From: Eurosta solidaginis
Taxonomy: Eukaryota; Arthropoda; Insecta; Diptera; Tephritidae
NCBI RefSeq assembly: GCF_040869045.1
Contig: NC_090322.1
Coordinates: forward strand, 274,562,662 to 274,626,661
Direction: 5' to 3'
Length of the DNA stretch: 64,000 nt
In this document: one piece after another, positions 1 through 9,788 of the stretch
How the letters are laid out: the number at the start of each line of letters is the position of its first letter
Numbering within the stretch: position 1 is the first letter of the stretch
Position numbers and translations under genes: made by a program
The notes under the pieces: model-generated
Seen by the model: the letters and a program-made list of their open reading frames with translations, nothing else
The model's database searches: none
What the model was told of the DNA's origin: nothing

Positions 1-71
1 ACGCTCTATAGCACAGAGAATAGCTTTCATCCGGTGGCAAAATCCAGAGCCAGATAAATAATTTTGCATGT

Positions 72-1406
72 AAATGCAACAACGATTTAAGCCAGATAAA
101 TCCAGATAGAAGTGTGGTTCAATTTGTGAGCCAGATAATTTGTTAATTACTTCTTTTTAGGTTGGCAACGCGGCCTTTAATATACCTACTTCTTCAAAAA
201 TAGATGTCGCTGCTTAGCCTTTCGCCGTATGAGTTAAATGAGAAACAGCGGCGACATCTGCCTATCACATTTCACGTGTGCGAAAATTTCGCGACATCTT
301 CTTCTCAAGTCTCTCAATGATCCAGAGCATTCCCGTGAGAATTGAGCGTGAGCCGGAGCTGTATAACTCACTGAAAGACGGCAAATGACACTCAGATCGT
401 AAGTGCACATACATACATAGTCCATTGTGCTTGTGTGTTGATTGTATTGCTTTCCAATGACACTTCACTCAAAACATATCTATACACATGATACAAATAT
501 TACAAGATAAAACCGGTGAGAAGATAATGACATTTAAAAAGATTTTAAAATTCTCACTGCGCTCTCATAATTTTTATTTTATTTTGAATTTTTCATAAAA
601 AAATGGTGGCCACTGGGCCACTTACTATCCTCTTGATCAGATGATATGACTTTGAAAACTTGGAGTATGAAAGAAGATAAATGTTGCCATGATTTAAGCT
701 GCAGACATTGGTGCTTTATCGGTAACCTTATAACAGCAAATGCAACAACAACGATTTGAGCCAGATAAATCCAGATAGAAGTGTGGTTCAATTTGTGAGC
801 CAGATAATTTGTTAATTACTTCTTTTTAGGTTGGCAACGCGGCCTTTAATATACCTACTTCTTCAAAAATAGATGTCGCTGCTTAGCCTTTCGCCGTATG
901 AGTTAAATGAGAAACAGCGGCGACATCTGCCTATCACATTTCACGTGTGCGAAAATTTCACGACATCTTCTTCTCAAGTCTCTAAATGATCCAGAGTATT
1001 CCCGTGAGAATTGAGCGTGAGCCGGAGCTGTATAACTCACTGAAAGACGGCAAATGACACTCAGATCGTAAGTGCACATACATACATAGTCCATTGTGCT
1101 TGTGTGTTGATTGTATTGCTTTCCAATGACACTTCACTCAAAACATATCTATACACATGATACAAATATTACAAGATAAAACCGGTGAGAAGATAATGAC
1201 ATTTAAAAAGATTTTAAAATTCTCACTGCGCCCTCATAATTTTTATTTTATTTTGAATTTTTCATAAAAAAATGGTGTCCACTGGGCCACTTACTATCCT
1301 CTTGATCAGATGATATGACTTTGAAAACTTGGAGTATGAAAGAAGATAAATGTTGCCATGATTTAAGCTGCAGACATTGGTGCTTTATCGGTAACCTTAT
1401 AACAGC
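72..1406. repeat. Tandem duplication, two units of about 666 bp
   Basis: Units 72-737 and 738-1406 are head-to-tail copies with only a handful of differences (a 3-bp CAA gain and about six substitutions by eye), so the duplication is recent. Both contain an AGATGTCGC...GCGACATCT inverted motif. The short frames inside are the same in both copies and show no protein-like features. The right edge lies inside the inverted-repeat element at 1375-1569, so the first unit carries only the first 32 bases of that element. Confidence 0.9.
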
Positions 1407-1569
1407 TGATTCGACCAACCTTATAGGAATCAATGCAATCGATTATTGGTGCCGCTAAGGTCGTAACCGTATCGTAGCCCACCAATGGGTTTTTGGTTTA
1501 CCGTCGTAACGATAAACAGCTGATTACGTTAGGGATCCGACTACACGGATACGACATACGGCACCAATG
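1375..1569. mobile_element. Small inverted-repeat (MITE-like) element
   Basis: CATTGGTGC at the left is matched by its reverse complement ending in CCAATG at 1569, with further inverted similarity inside (GTCGTAACCGTATCGTA against TACGACATACGGC). A related but diverged sequence (CGAACCAACCTTATGGAAAT, CAATTGGCTTTTGG) lies at 57128-57415, so this is a dispersed family. No clear target duplication was found. Confidence 0.5.
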
Positions 1570-1788
1570 ACTCCCGCTTTACTCTTCTGAATGGCCTCAA
1601 ACGTGGCGTTAGAGGTAAGTAACACAGTACTGTGCTCTGATATTGTGCCTACACTCATATCGACCTTCGATAATCAGTTATAACACAATTGTGTCAACAC
1701 AATGTGTTAACACTGCAAAGTGTGCCTGTGCTACTGTGTTATAAAGAAGTATTTTGAATTGGCTGAAGTTTCTTATGTAACACATGTG

Positions 1789-2156
1789 CATTGTGAATTC
1801 ATAATATAATGACGCGGAGAACGGCTGTCGCGAATGGCCAGAGAATGGAAGAAAGGTTGTTTTTTTGTACGCGGTTATTAAATTGAAGTGCCATGAATTG
1901 CCCATTTGTGTTTCAAATCACCTTTTCTTTTAAATTTATCTACAGACTACAAATTATTATTCATTTCTAAAATATAGTTAATTGATTAAACGTGAGCAGC
2001 CTCTTAAGCGAACATTTTATAATATGTAAATAATGCAATGTACCAGTCGCCTACAAAAATGTTTGAAAAAGACAGGTGATCGAGGCTGTTTACTATTATG
2101 AACGTTTTTATCAATACATACATACATACATTCACCACTTGTATGAATTCACAATG
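1789..2156. mobile_element. hAT-like MITE, copy 1 of a TIR CATTGTGAATTCAT family
   Basis: Inverted ends CATTGTGAATTCATA and TATGAATTCACAATG are flanked by CACATGTG (1781-1788) and CACATGTA (2157-2164), a 7/8-matching 8-bp target duplication. The interior matches the reverse complement of the element at 48806-49222 (CTCTGGCCATTC, GCATTATTTACATAT). Eight-base duplications are typical of the hAT superfamily; assignment beyond that is inference. Short frames inside are not genes. Confidence 0.75.
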
Positions 2157-2346
2157 CACATGTATTTAAGTGTACAACACAAATTATTTATTTTGTTTGA
2201 AAACGAAATTAATTTTTAATTTGTTTTGAATTCGTTTAAGAACACGCTACTGATATAAACATATATGTAATACTCCTACATATCTCTGGTCACAAGGCTT
2301 AACAGCACAAGTGTGTTTTTTGCGTTTTTACATTTTAGAGATTTAA

Positions 2347-4481
2347 ATTATAAGAGGTTGTAAACTCTCTGCCGGTGTAGGTAAACTTTGGTCCACCGTA
2401 AAGTCCCTATCGAATCCGTCTAGGCACAATGACAAAGTTTCCATCGCCTTTGGCGGTAAAGTGCTGTCGGATGCGAAAAAATGCGCGATCGCTTTCTGCC
2501 GACAATATATAATGCATTCTACGGTCGACAAAGATAGACGGAGGGCCAACAGACATGCACATACACATAAATTCAGCGCGTCACCAATTACCATCACCGC
2601 CAAAGAGGTTGAGGATGCCATCGGTCATGCTAAACCATCCAAAGCAGTGGGCCCAGACGGCATAGCCATGTCTATGCTTACAAGCCTGGGGAAAGAGGGT
2701 TTCACATATCTAGCACATGTCTTCAACCTGTCTCTTTCCACCTTTGTCATACCCGAAAAATGGAAAACGGCCAAGGTGGTCCCGCTAATAAAGGCTGGGA
2801 AACCAGCTAACATAGCAGAGTCTTATCGCCCGATATCTCTCTTATCGCCAGTAGCCAAGACGCTTGAAGCCATTTTGCTCCCCTACTTCAAAGCAAATTT
2901 GCAGCTATCCTGTCATCAGCATGGCTTCAGAAAACTCCATAGCACCACCACCGCGCTAAATGCCATCAGCACCCAGATAAATTGCGGTTTAAATCAAAAC
3001 CCCCACCATAGAACAGTACTCGTTGCGCTAGACCTATCAAAAGCTTTTGATACGGTCAACCATGCCCCGTTACTGCAAGACCTGGAAGGGTCTACCCTTC
3101 CACCATGTCTTAAAAGGTGGACCGCAAATTATCTGGGTGGTCGGCAGGCATCGGTGCAATTTAGAAATGAAACATCAAAACCAAGAAGAATTAAACAAGG
3201 GGTGCCACAGAGTGGTGTCCCATCCCCACTTTTGTTTAATTTCTACATATCTAAGCTACCTTCGCCACCAGAAGGAGTTACTATCGTTTCCTACGCCGAT
3301 GACTGCACAATAATGGCCACAGGCCCAGGCCCACAGATCGATGAGCTTTGCAACAGAATAAACGGCTACCTCCCCGATCTCTCCAGTTTTTTCGCCTCGC
3401 GAAACCCGGCATTATCACCGACTAAATCCTCCCCGACCTTATTTACAACATGGACGACCCAAATGTCGACCATTTTGAACATCCACGTTGATGGCACTAC
3501 GCCTACTGTCCTACACCCCAAAATCTTGGGAGTGACGTTTGATCAGGATCTACATTTTGGTGAGCACGCAGCTGCAATTGTTCCGAAAATCCAGAGCCGT
3601 AATAAAATCCAGAGCCGTAATAAAATCCAGCGCCGTAATAAAATCCTCAAATCCCTTGGTGGCAGTACTTGGGGAAAAGACAAAGAAACGCTCATACCAC
3701 ATACAAAGCAATTGGCCAGCCGATTGCATGCTACGCGTCACCTATATGGTCGCCAAGCCTAAAAACTACCCATTGGAAGAAGCTACAAGCCTGCCAAAAT
3801 ACTGCTCTCAGTATCGCTACGGGCTGTCTTCTTATGTCCCCAGAACACCATTTACATAATGAGGCGAGAATACTCCCCATCAGGGAGAGAAATAGATGCT
3901 AACCAAACAGTTCCTGTTGAACACCCAGAAAACTGGGCATCCCAACAGACATCGGATTGATGAGCCAACACCGCCTAGGGGCTTAAGGAGTCATCTCCGT
4001 AAGCATTTTGAGGAAATACGGCACCTGAGAACTTAGCCGTATGAAGCAAAAAAACACAAGCAGGTCCTTGGTGAGCTCCACAAACAGGAGTCGGACCTTT
4101 ATGCCAGGAATTGTCCGGTGAATCCAGTACTCAAAGAACAGTACCCAAAACTTGCGGAACAGGAACGCATACTCCCCAGGGAAACGCGAGTCACTCTAGC
4201 TCGACTTCGTTCTGGATACTGTAACAGGTTAAACTCCTACCTATCCAGAAATAACCCCGATATACAAAATGTATGCCCCGCTTGCAATGTGTCCCCACAT
4301 GACAACAACCATCTCTTTAACTGTGATGTGGAACCAATGCCTCTAGCACCCCTTTCATTATGGTCCACCCTGTTGAAACAGCAAGTTTCCTTGGACTCCC
4401 GTTAGAGGATATTGATGACAATTTGTGATCGGTCGCAGCTGTTAGGTGGGGCGAAGCACTGCTACAACAACAACAACAACA
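2347..4481 (+). pseudogene. Jockey-like non-LTR retrotransposon, 5'-truncated, broken reverse transcriptase ORF
   Basis: The reading frame is open from 2347 (no ATG at its start; first ATG at 2461) to 3762. It encodes a reverse transcriptase with the fingers motif PSKAVGPDG, YRPISLLS, the palm block ALDLSKAFDTVNH, the GVPQSGVPSP turn and the catalytic YADD box (about codons 310-313 counted from 2347). Frame then shifts: the C-terminal part continues at 3669-3902 and 4118-4405, ending in a zinc-finger-like CPAC...PHDNNHLFNC. There is no endonuclease, so the copy is 5'-truncated in the way usual for LINEs. It ends in a short (CAA)n tail at 4463-4481 instead of poly(A). A second 3' piece of the same family lies at 27452-28068. 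The catalytic box is intact but the frameshifts make an active protein unlikely. Confidence 0.9.
3586..3639 (+). repeat. In-frame 18-bp minisatellite, three units, inside the RT frame
   Basis: Three consecutive 18-bp units (AAAATCCAGAGCCGTAAT, the third with one change) encode KIQSRN-KIQSRN-KIQRRN. The length is a multiple of three, so the frame stays open. The flanking frame continues as KILKSLGGSTWGKD, suggesting that one unit is ancestral and two are extra. Confidence 0.85.
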
Positions 4482-5050
4482 TAATCTTTTTTGGAACATC
4501 TCAGATGATATTATATGCATCTTATGCTGGCAGGTAACTTACATAAATACTATTAGTTTTCCGAATACGCTTAAAAACGTAATTTATACCTTTTTTCCTA
4601 AAAATAATTATACATAGACGAAAGACGTAAGTAAACTTATGCTATTATTCCGAACTAAGATTCTTACCATCTGGTGACACAATTCAAGTTATGCCGATAT
4701 GCCGTAACAATAAATATAATGTTTTCAGTATAAGACTACTTGTGCTGTTTTGTCAAAACTGTTGTCATATGATTGAACTCAGTTAAGTGCATTTATTTCA
4801 TTAAATTAACCTTTTGTAAATGTATGTAAATAATGTAAAGCGAAAAATAAGAATGAAACATAGGAGCTTCAACCAATTTTATCATAAAAAATGAGATAGT
4901 AGTAAAAAAATAATGGAATATGAAAGTAAAGAATCTGAAAGGAATTTCAACAATTTGACATAATGATGACCGCATATCCTATTGAGAGGTATCGTTCTCA
5001 ATATTTTCAGTAGATATAGAGACATGGCAATATCTATTAGTATTATGTAT
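4482..5050. other. AT-rich spacer, no gene seen
   Basis: Unique-looking AT-rich sequence between the LINE tail and the LTR element. I see no conserved frame, RNA gene or inverted repeat in it. Confidence 0.5.
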
Positions 5051-5593
5051 TGTAACGAATATTACCAATAAGGGATACTATCATCTCTAAGCCGATGCTA
5101 AGCAATGACTTGTATGCACATCAATAATTCAATCATTATGTCTACACATATGTACATACACGCAGCGGAGAAGCAACCCACAACCACATGCATAAATCTG
5201 AGATACTCCCGAAAGTATGCAATGGTTGTGCAAGTGTCGCTCACACATAAAAACACATGCAGATATCTTATCTGAGATGCTCCCAAAAGTATGCAATTAT
5301 AATTGTGTTCACACATACACGCGCATATGAGAAGCTATAAACGTAGTAATTTCATAGCTGATGGCCAACTAGTAGATTCTGGAAAGGGAAGCGCCTAGCA
5401 GATGCGAACGAGAAATCACAGAGTATAAAAGGCAGCAACAGTAGAGGCACGACAATCAGTTTCATTTAATCAAGCTATTGGTTGTGAAGGCCATTTTGCA
5501 TTATTAAATATTGGATTTATTTATTTAACAGTTTAGCGATACGAACGTTAGTAGAAGGTTGCGAATATGAGGATTTGCAGTAAATTCGTTACA
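5051..5593 (+). repeat. 5' LTR
   Basis: Begins TGTAACGAATATTACC and ends AAATTCGTTACA; the terminal TGT...ACA and the inverted TGTAACGAAT/ATTCGTTACA define the edges. It matches 7892-8435 throughout. Confidence 0.92.
5424..5461 (+). promoter_or_regulatory. LTR core promoter (TATA box and initiator)
   Basis: TATAAAA at 5424-5430 is followed about 32 bases later by TCAGTT (5456-5461), a good match to the arthropod initiator. The same pair is present in the 3' LTR (TATAAAA at 8266). Transcription would start here and run through gag. Confidence 0.7.
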
Positions 5594-5595
5594 AT

Positions 5596-5611
5596 TGGTG
5601 TCAGAAGAGGA
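5596..5611 (+). promoter_or_regulatory. Primer-binding site
   Basis: TGGTGTCAGAAGAGG begins two bases after the 5' LTR. TGGTG complements a tRNA 3' end (CACCA), and the following bases resemble the complement of an insect leucine tRNA; the tRNA identity is inference. Confidence 0.7.
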
Positions 5612-5652
5612 ATTGTTGAATAAATTCCGAAGATTGGGAATACAACTTGGAC

Positions 5653-6775
5653 ATGGCAAAGTTGAGTGAATTGACGATCCAGCAACTAAAGGAGGAGTTG
5701 GAAGTCCGTGGATTGGCTACTTTTGACAATAAATCCCAGCTGCAAAAACGATTAAGTGTAGCTATGGTATTTGAAGGAATCAATGCTGACGAGTATGTTT
5801 TTCATTTTGATAGCGAAAAAACAACAACAAAAATGGAAGAAAAAAACGAAACACCGCAGACAGTGACGGGCACAAACATCGACAATGGCATCTCAGCTGG
5901 AGTCACAGGAGGCACGCATTTCAGGAATGGCGTCGCATATTTTATCTCAATTGGAAGAACAGAAGACATATATGTCATCTCAACTGGAAGCGCAAGAGGC
6001 ACGTATATCTTTAATGTCGACACAAATTTCGGAACAGGTATCATCGCAGCCCTTTGCGAAACTGGAATAGCAGGATACAAACATTTTACAACTCGAGGAC
6101 AAAATTTATGCCGAGATAGCAGCGTTGAAAGGTCTTATGCAACAGTTACAACTAAATCGCCCAGCTGTTCCAGCGAGCAATCCGAAGGTAAAAACTTCAT
6201 CTTTTGACGGTTCTGTTCCTTTCCAGGTATTCAAGCTTCAGTTTGAGAAGACGTCAGCAGTGAACAACTGGAATGATAAAGATAAAGTTGCTGCACTGTT
6301 CGTGGCATTGAAAGGGCCTGCAGCTGAAATCTTACAGACAATTCCAGAGTACGAACAGAACAACTATGAAACATTGATGAGCGCTCTAGAGAGACGTTAC
6401 GGAAGCGAGCAGATATATCAAATTGAGTTACAAAATCGCTACCAAAAAGCGAATGAGACTTTGCAGGAGTTTGCGTCGGATGTCGAAAGACTGGCCCATC
6501 TAGCAAATACGGACGCATCCGTGGAATACACCGAGAGGGTAAAAATCCAGAGCTTCATAAATGGCATAAGAGATGTGGAAGCGAAACGAGCTACATATGC
6601 GAATCCAAAACTAACATTTGCTGAAACGGTATCGCATGCACTGACTCAGGAAACAGTGGAAAGACCAGACTGGATAGACACAATTTTGGAAGCACTGAAG
6701 GGGTTACAACAGAAAAATGCCGGAGTTATGAAGTGTTTCAAGTGCGGTAACCCAAGTCACATTGCACGTCATTGA
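5653..6775 (+). pseudogene. gag polyprotein, broken
   Basis: The ATG at 5653 begins MAKLSELTIQQLKEEL, a SAP-like helix-extension-helix. Around 5820-5885 the frame shifts by one; the true continuation is a coiled-coil region (5885-6070: repeated SQLEAQEARIS) that ends in a premature TAG at 6068-6070. The capsid-like domain resumes in the same frame at 6125 and runs to a CCHC zinc knuckle (CFKCGNPSHIARH) at 6732-6772, where a second shift removes the last cysteine. A SAP-like N-terminus, coiled coil, capsid and knuckle is a known gag layout in some insect Gypsy families. At least two frameshifts and one stop make it a pseudogene. Confidence 0.85.
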
Positions 6776-7497
6776 GCACCGGCCCTGGTAGTTCTTACTT
6801 GGGTGGCCGTAAACGCAAAGCGGGAGGAGATGAGCAACAGCGTGCCAGATGTAAAAATCGAGAGCTAGCTCCAGCTGTTGAATGTCCTGTGATATCTGTC
6901 TCGCAAATTGGAAGAAAATCGAGTAGTATTAACGCCAGAGGAAATGTGGATGGCAAAGAACGTGTAGTGACTGTTGATACGGGCGCATCTCATTCCTTGA
7001 TCCGATCTGATTTGGTCAACAGGAGAGTAAAGCCATTACCTGGAGCAAGATTGCGTACGATTACTGGCGAGTGTAACCAAGTCCAGGGAGAAGTGGTATG
7101 TGAAGTCTTAATTGGGGAGGTCATGGCTCTACACAAATTCGTTGTAGCGAAGATTATTGATGAAGTCATATTGGGAGTGGACTTCCTAATAGACCATGAC
7201 ATCAGGATCGACATGCAGAGAAGGATTATGCGTTATAAGAACCAGGATATACCACTTAACTTCAGTTTGGCAAAAGGGTTCAGTAGTAATCGAGTACTGG
7301 TGGAGAAGACTAGACAAAGACCACGAAAGTCAAAGGCAAAGGTTGATGGGTCGAATGGGCCAAATAAAGCGAAATCAAAAGTGCCTGCGAGAGAAACACT
7401 GGCACTGCCAAAACCAAATGGACACACAAAAACGAAGGAACGAATTTTCCAGAAAAAATGTGAGGGTAGTTTCAAGCCGGGCGCACTACTGTTGTGA
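6772..7497 (+). pseudogene. Retroviral-type aspartic protease region
   Basis: Contains VVTVDTGASHSLIR, the flap-fold aspartic protease active site (DTGA), at about 6961-7005, then ILGVDFLIDHDI, the second conserved hydrophobic block (about 7170-7205). In an intact element reverse transcriptase would follow; here the frame ends at 7497 in lysine- and proline-rich sequence, and the next recognisable domain is the integrase tail. It probably was fused to gag by frameshift, but the junction is damaged. Confidence 0.85.
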
Positions 7498-7880
7498 AAC
7501 GTGAAAACGATACTGATTATGCGAAGCCAATCCGTCAAGCGCAAGCTCTACGAAGTAGGTCATTGGCCAAACAACAGAGTGTGAGGGAACCGCCCAGGGT
7601 AATGAGTAGTAAGATGAAACACTGGCAAGACAAGAACTTTTATTCGGAAGGTTTCTTGGAGGGAGATTTGGTACTGCTATACAACCCTCACCGGCAGAAA
7701 GGTGTTCCATCCAAATTTCGGTGCAGTTGGGAAGGCTCGTACAAAGTTGTGAAGAAGATCAGTGGCACCGTCTACCGCATACAAACCATTGGGAAACCAC
7801 GAAGTAGAAGAGTGGTACATTTTGAGATGCTGGAAGCGTTTAGATCGAGAGACTTTTCTGATGGGGACGATCAGACTTAA
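7494..7880 (+). pseudogene. Integrase C-terminal fragment
   Basis: The segment LYNPHRQKGVPSKFRCSWEG followed by YKVVKKISGTVYRIQ is the GPF/GPY-type module that ends Gypsy integrases. The zinc-binding and DDE catalytic domains are absent. The frame ends 11 bases before the 3' LTR, as expected for the end of pol. Confidence 0.8.
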
Positions 7881-7891
7881 GTGGAGGGCAG
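7881..7891 (+). promoter_or_regulatory. Polypurine tract
   Basis: GTGGAGGGCAG directly abuts the 3' LTR, the position where plus-strand DNA synthesis is primed. Confidence 0.7.
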
Positions 7892-8435
7892 TGTAACGAA
7901 TATTAGCAGCACTAAGGGATACTATCATCTCTAAGCCGATGCTAAGCAGTGACTTGTATGCACATCAATAATTCAATTATTATGTCTACACATATGAACA
8001 TACACGTAGCGGAGAAGCAACGCACAACCACATGCATAAATCTGAGATACTCCCGAAAGTATGCAATGGTTGTGCAAGTGTCGCTCACAGATACAAACAC
8101 ATGCAGATATCTTATCTGAGACGCAGAAAAGTATGCAATTATAAATGTGTTCACACATTCACGCGCATATGAGAAGCTATAAACGTAGTAATTTTATAGC
8201 TGATGGCCAACTAGTAGATTCTGGAAATGGAAGCGCCTAGAAGATGCGAACGAGAAATCACAGAGTATAAAAGGCAGCAACAGTAGAGGCACGACAATCA
8301 GTTTCATTTAAGCAAGCTATTGGTTGTGAAGGCCATTTTGCATTATTAAATATTGGAGTTATTTATTCAACAGTTTAGCGATACGAACGTTAGTAGAAGG
8401 TTGCGAATAAGAGGATTTGCAGTAAATTCGTTACA
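7892..8435 (+). repeat. 3' LTR
   Basis: Same sequence as 5051-5593 with scattered substitutions and small indels (for example TTAGCAGCACTAAGG in place of TTACCAATAAGG). Ends ATTCGTTACA, followed by the GTAT duplication. Confidence 0.92.
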
Positions 8436-8670
8436 GTATATTTCCCGAGTTCAGATTTTTGTAAAAATTATTGAACATGGGATCGATTAAATTCAAAATG
8501 CGTAACAAGTCTTCCTTTTTCTCTTTAATCTCTAAACTTCTCTCCATCTTCATTAACTTTTCTCAAATTCAATTTACCTTTAGCAATTTAGCCAAAATTG
8601 TAAAATTTGTCTTCCTTTCCAATTATTTCATATGTATTCCTGTTACCAACTGAAAGTACAAATTGATACC

Positions 8671-9486
8671 AATCACGTGGATGGTGGATTTTCATAGTAC
8701 TCTTCTTCTTTTTTCGTTCGATAAGGGCGTGAGTCACATCTCACTTCATATGTGTATGCCCTGGCTCAAGGAACTTTTGCTCAATCATTTTAATATTATG
8801 ATTGCTCTAAGAAAGCTATAAACATAGAGCTTACGAATGAGTTCTTATTTCGGCAGACGCATGAATAAAAAATTATAGAGTCAACATGTTTAACTGCGGA
8901 CAAGGCCTTTAAGTGTTGAAAAATACATGAAGATATTTCGTTAGCACTTCGCTGGCCAACTCCTTCATGCTACATATAGCAAAACGCTTTATTCGTTTCA
9001 CAATCGTATATGGTAAGATTGTAAGTATTTAATTGCCTCTCATAGTAGCAAATGGAGGATTTTAGGTAAGGAGTTGGCAAAACTTGCTGCAAATCAAATG
9101 GCTAAGTGTTTACATTTTTGTGCTTTCCAGCCAGATCTTTGTCAAAATTCTTAGATTTGTACGCTCTGTCTGCATCTTTGTGATGCATTGCCTGTTTTTC
9201 AGTAAGTATTTTATATTCTGACGTATTTTTATTGATGTGGTCCATTTGGGATTTAAAGTAATCGCATTTACAACAAGTATCAAGTTTCGGTTGTTTGAAT
9301 TTTAAGTTCGATATGTGGAATATTTCTGAATATTTTGATAAGCTAACAGGAGTTTCAACATATTTGCAGTACAGACTGCACATTTTTGTTATTGACAAAT
9401 CGGAGTTTAAATATTTTGCACTTGAATTTCGCCGACAATAGTGGCTTTCGTACGCAGAAAAACTATTATTATGCTCCCTAATAGCT
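8671..9486 (-). pseudogene. DDE-type transposase-like relic of a widespread arthropod family
   Basis: Reading leftward from 9486: a Cys/His-rich domain (YESHYCRRNSSAKYL, then PKLDTCCKCD) is open to 9102, where a TAG interrupts it. The same frame continues with [48 protein letters not shown] and VDSIIFYSCVCRNKN, with another stop at TATATGTAG and frame loss near 8800. From family knowledge these blocks resemble the RNase H-fold core of transposase-like proteins common in insects and molluscs, where the last block usually reads YSDxCxGQN; here the aspartate is replaced. A SINE is inserted at 9490, just upstream. The superfamily name is uncertain. Confidence 0.65.
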
Positions 9487-9489
9487 TCA

Positions 9490-9740
9490 GGCGGCCGCCG
9501 TGGTGTGATGGTAGCGTGCTCCGCCATTCACACCGAAGATCCTGGATTCACGCCCCTGGAAAAGCAACATCAAAATTTTAGAAAGAAGTTTTTTAATAGA
9601 AGAAAATTTTTCCAAGCGGGGTCGCCTCTCGGCAGTGTTTGTCAAGCACACCGAATGTATTTCTGCCATGAAAATCTCTCAGTGAAAACTCATCTGCCTT
9701 GCAGATGCCGTTCGGAGTCGACACAAAACGCAATTAGCAC
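9490..9740 (+). mobile_element. tRNA-derived SINE, copy 1
   Basis: Head GGCGGCCGCCGTGGTGTGAT with an A-box-like TGGTGTGATGG and a B-box-like GGATTCACGCC, followed by the family body (AAGCAACATCAAAATTTTAG, GGGGTCGCC, TCTGCCATGAAAA, CTTGCAGATGCCGTTCGG). The end is unclear because the sequence diverges from other copies before the Helentron-like element begins at 9789. It interrupts the transposase relic to its left. Confidence 0.85.
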
Positions 9741-9788
9741 TACAATATGTTTCTTTCGGTACAAGGGGAGCATGAAACTTATTTTAAA

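Larger units (their letters stand above)
5051..8435 (+). mobile_element. LTR retrotransposon (Ty3/Gypsy type), internally deleted
   Basis: Two LTRs of 543 and 544 bp (TGTAACGAAT...ATTCGTTACA) flank a primer-binding site, gag, protease, a piece of integrase and a purine tract. The whole is bracketed by a 4-bp duplication GTAT (5047-5050 and 8436-8439), the size expected of Ty3/Gypsy integration. Reverse transcriptase, RNase H and the integrase core are missing: the protease frame runs almost directly into the integrase C-terminus near 7490. With gag also broken, this copy cannot move by itself. The LTRs differ at several sites and by small indels, so the insertion is not new. Related solo LTRs lie at 12531-13318 and 28081-28599. 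Confidence 0.92.

Noticed and set aside
234..1094. Twin 63-codon frames in the tandem duplication
   Set aside because: Identical because the DNA is duplicated; no independent evidence of coding.
3539..3859. 106-codon plus frame and a 63-codon minus frame within the Jockey-like RT
   Set aside because: Both are other-frame readings of the 18-bp minisatellite and RT sequence.
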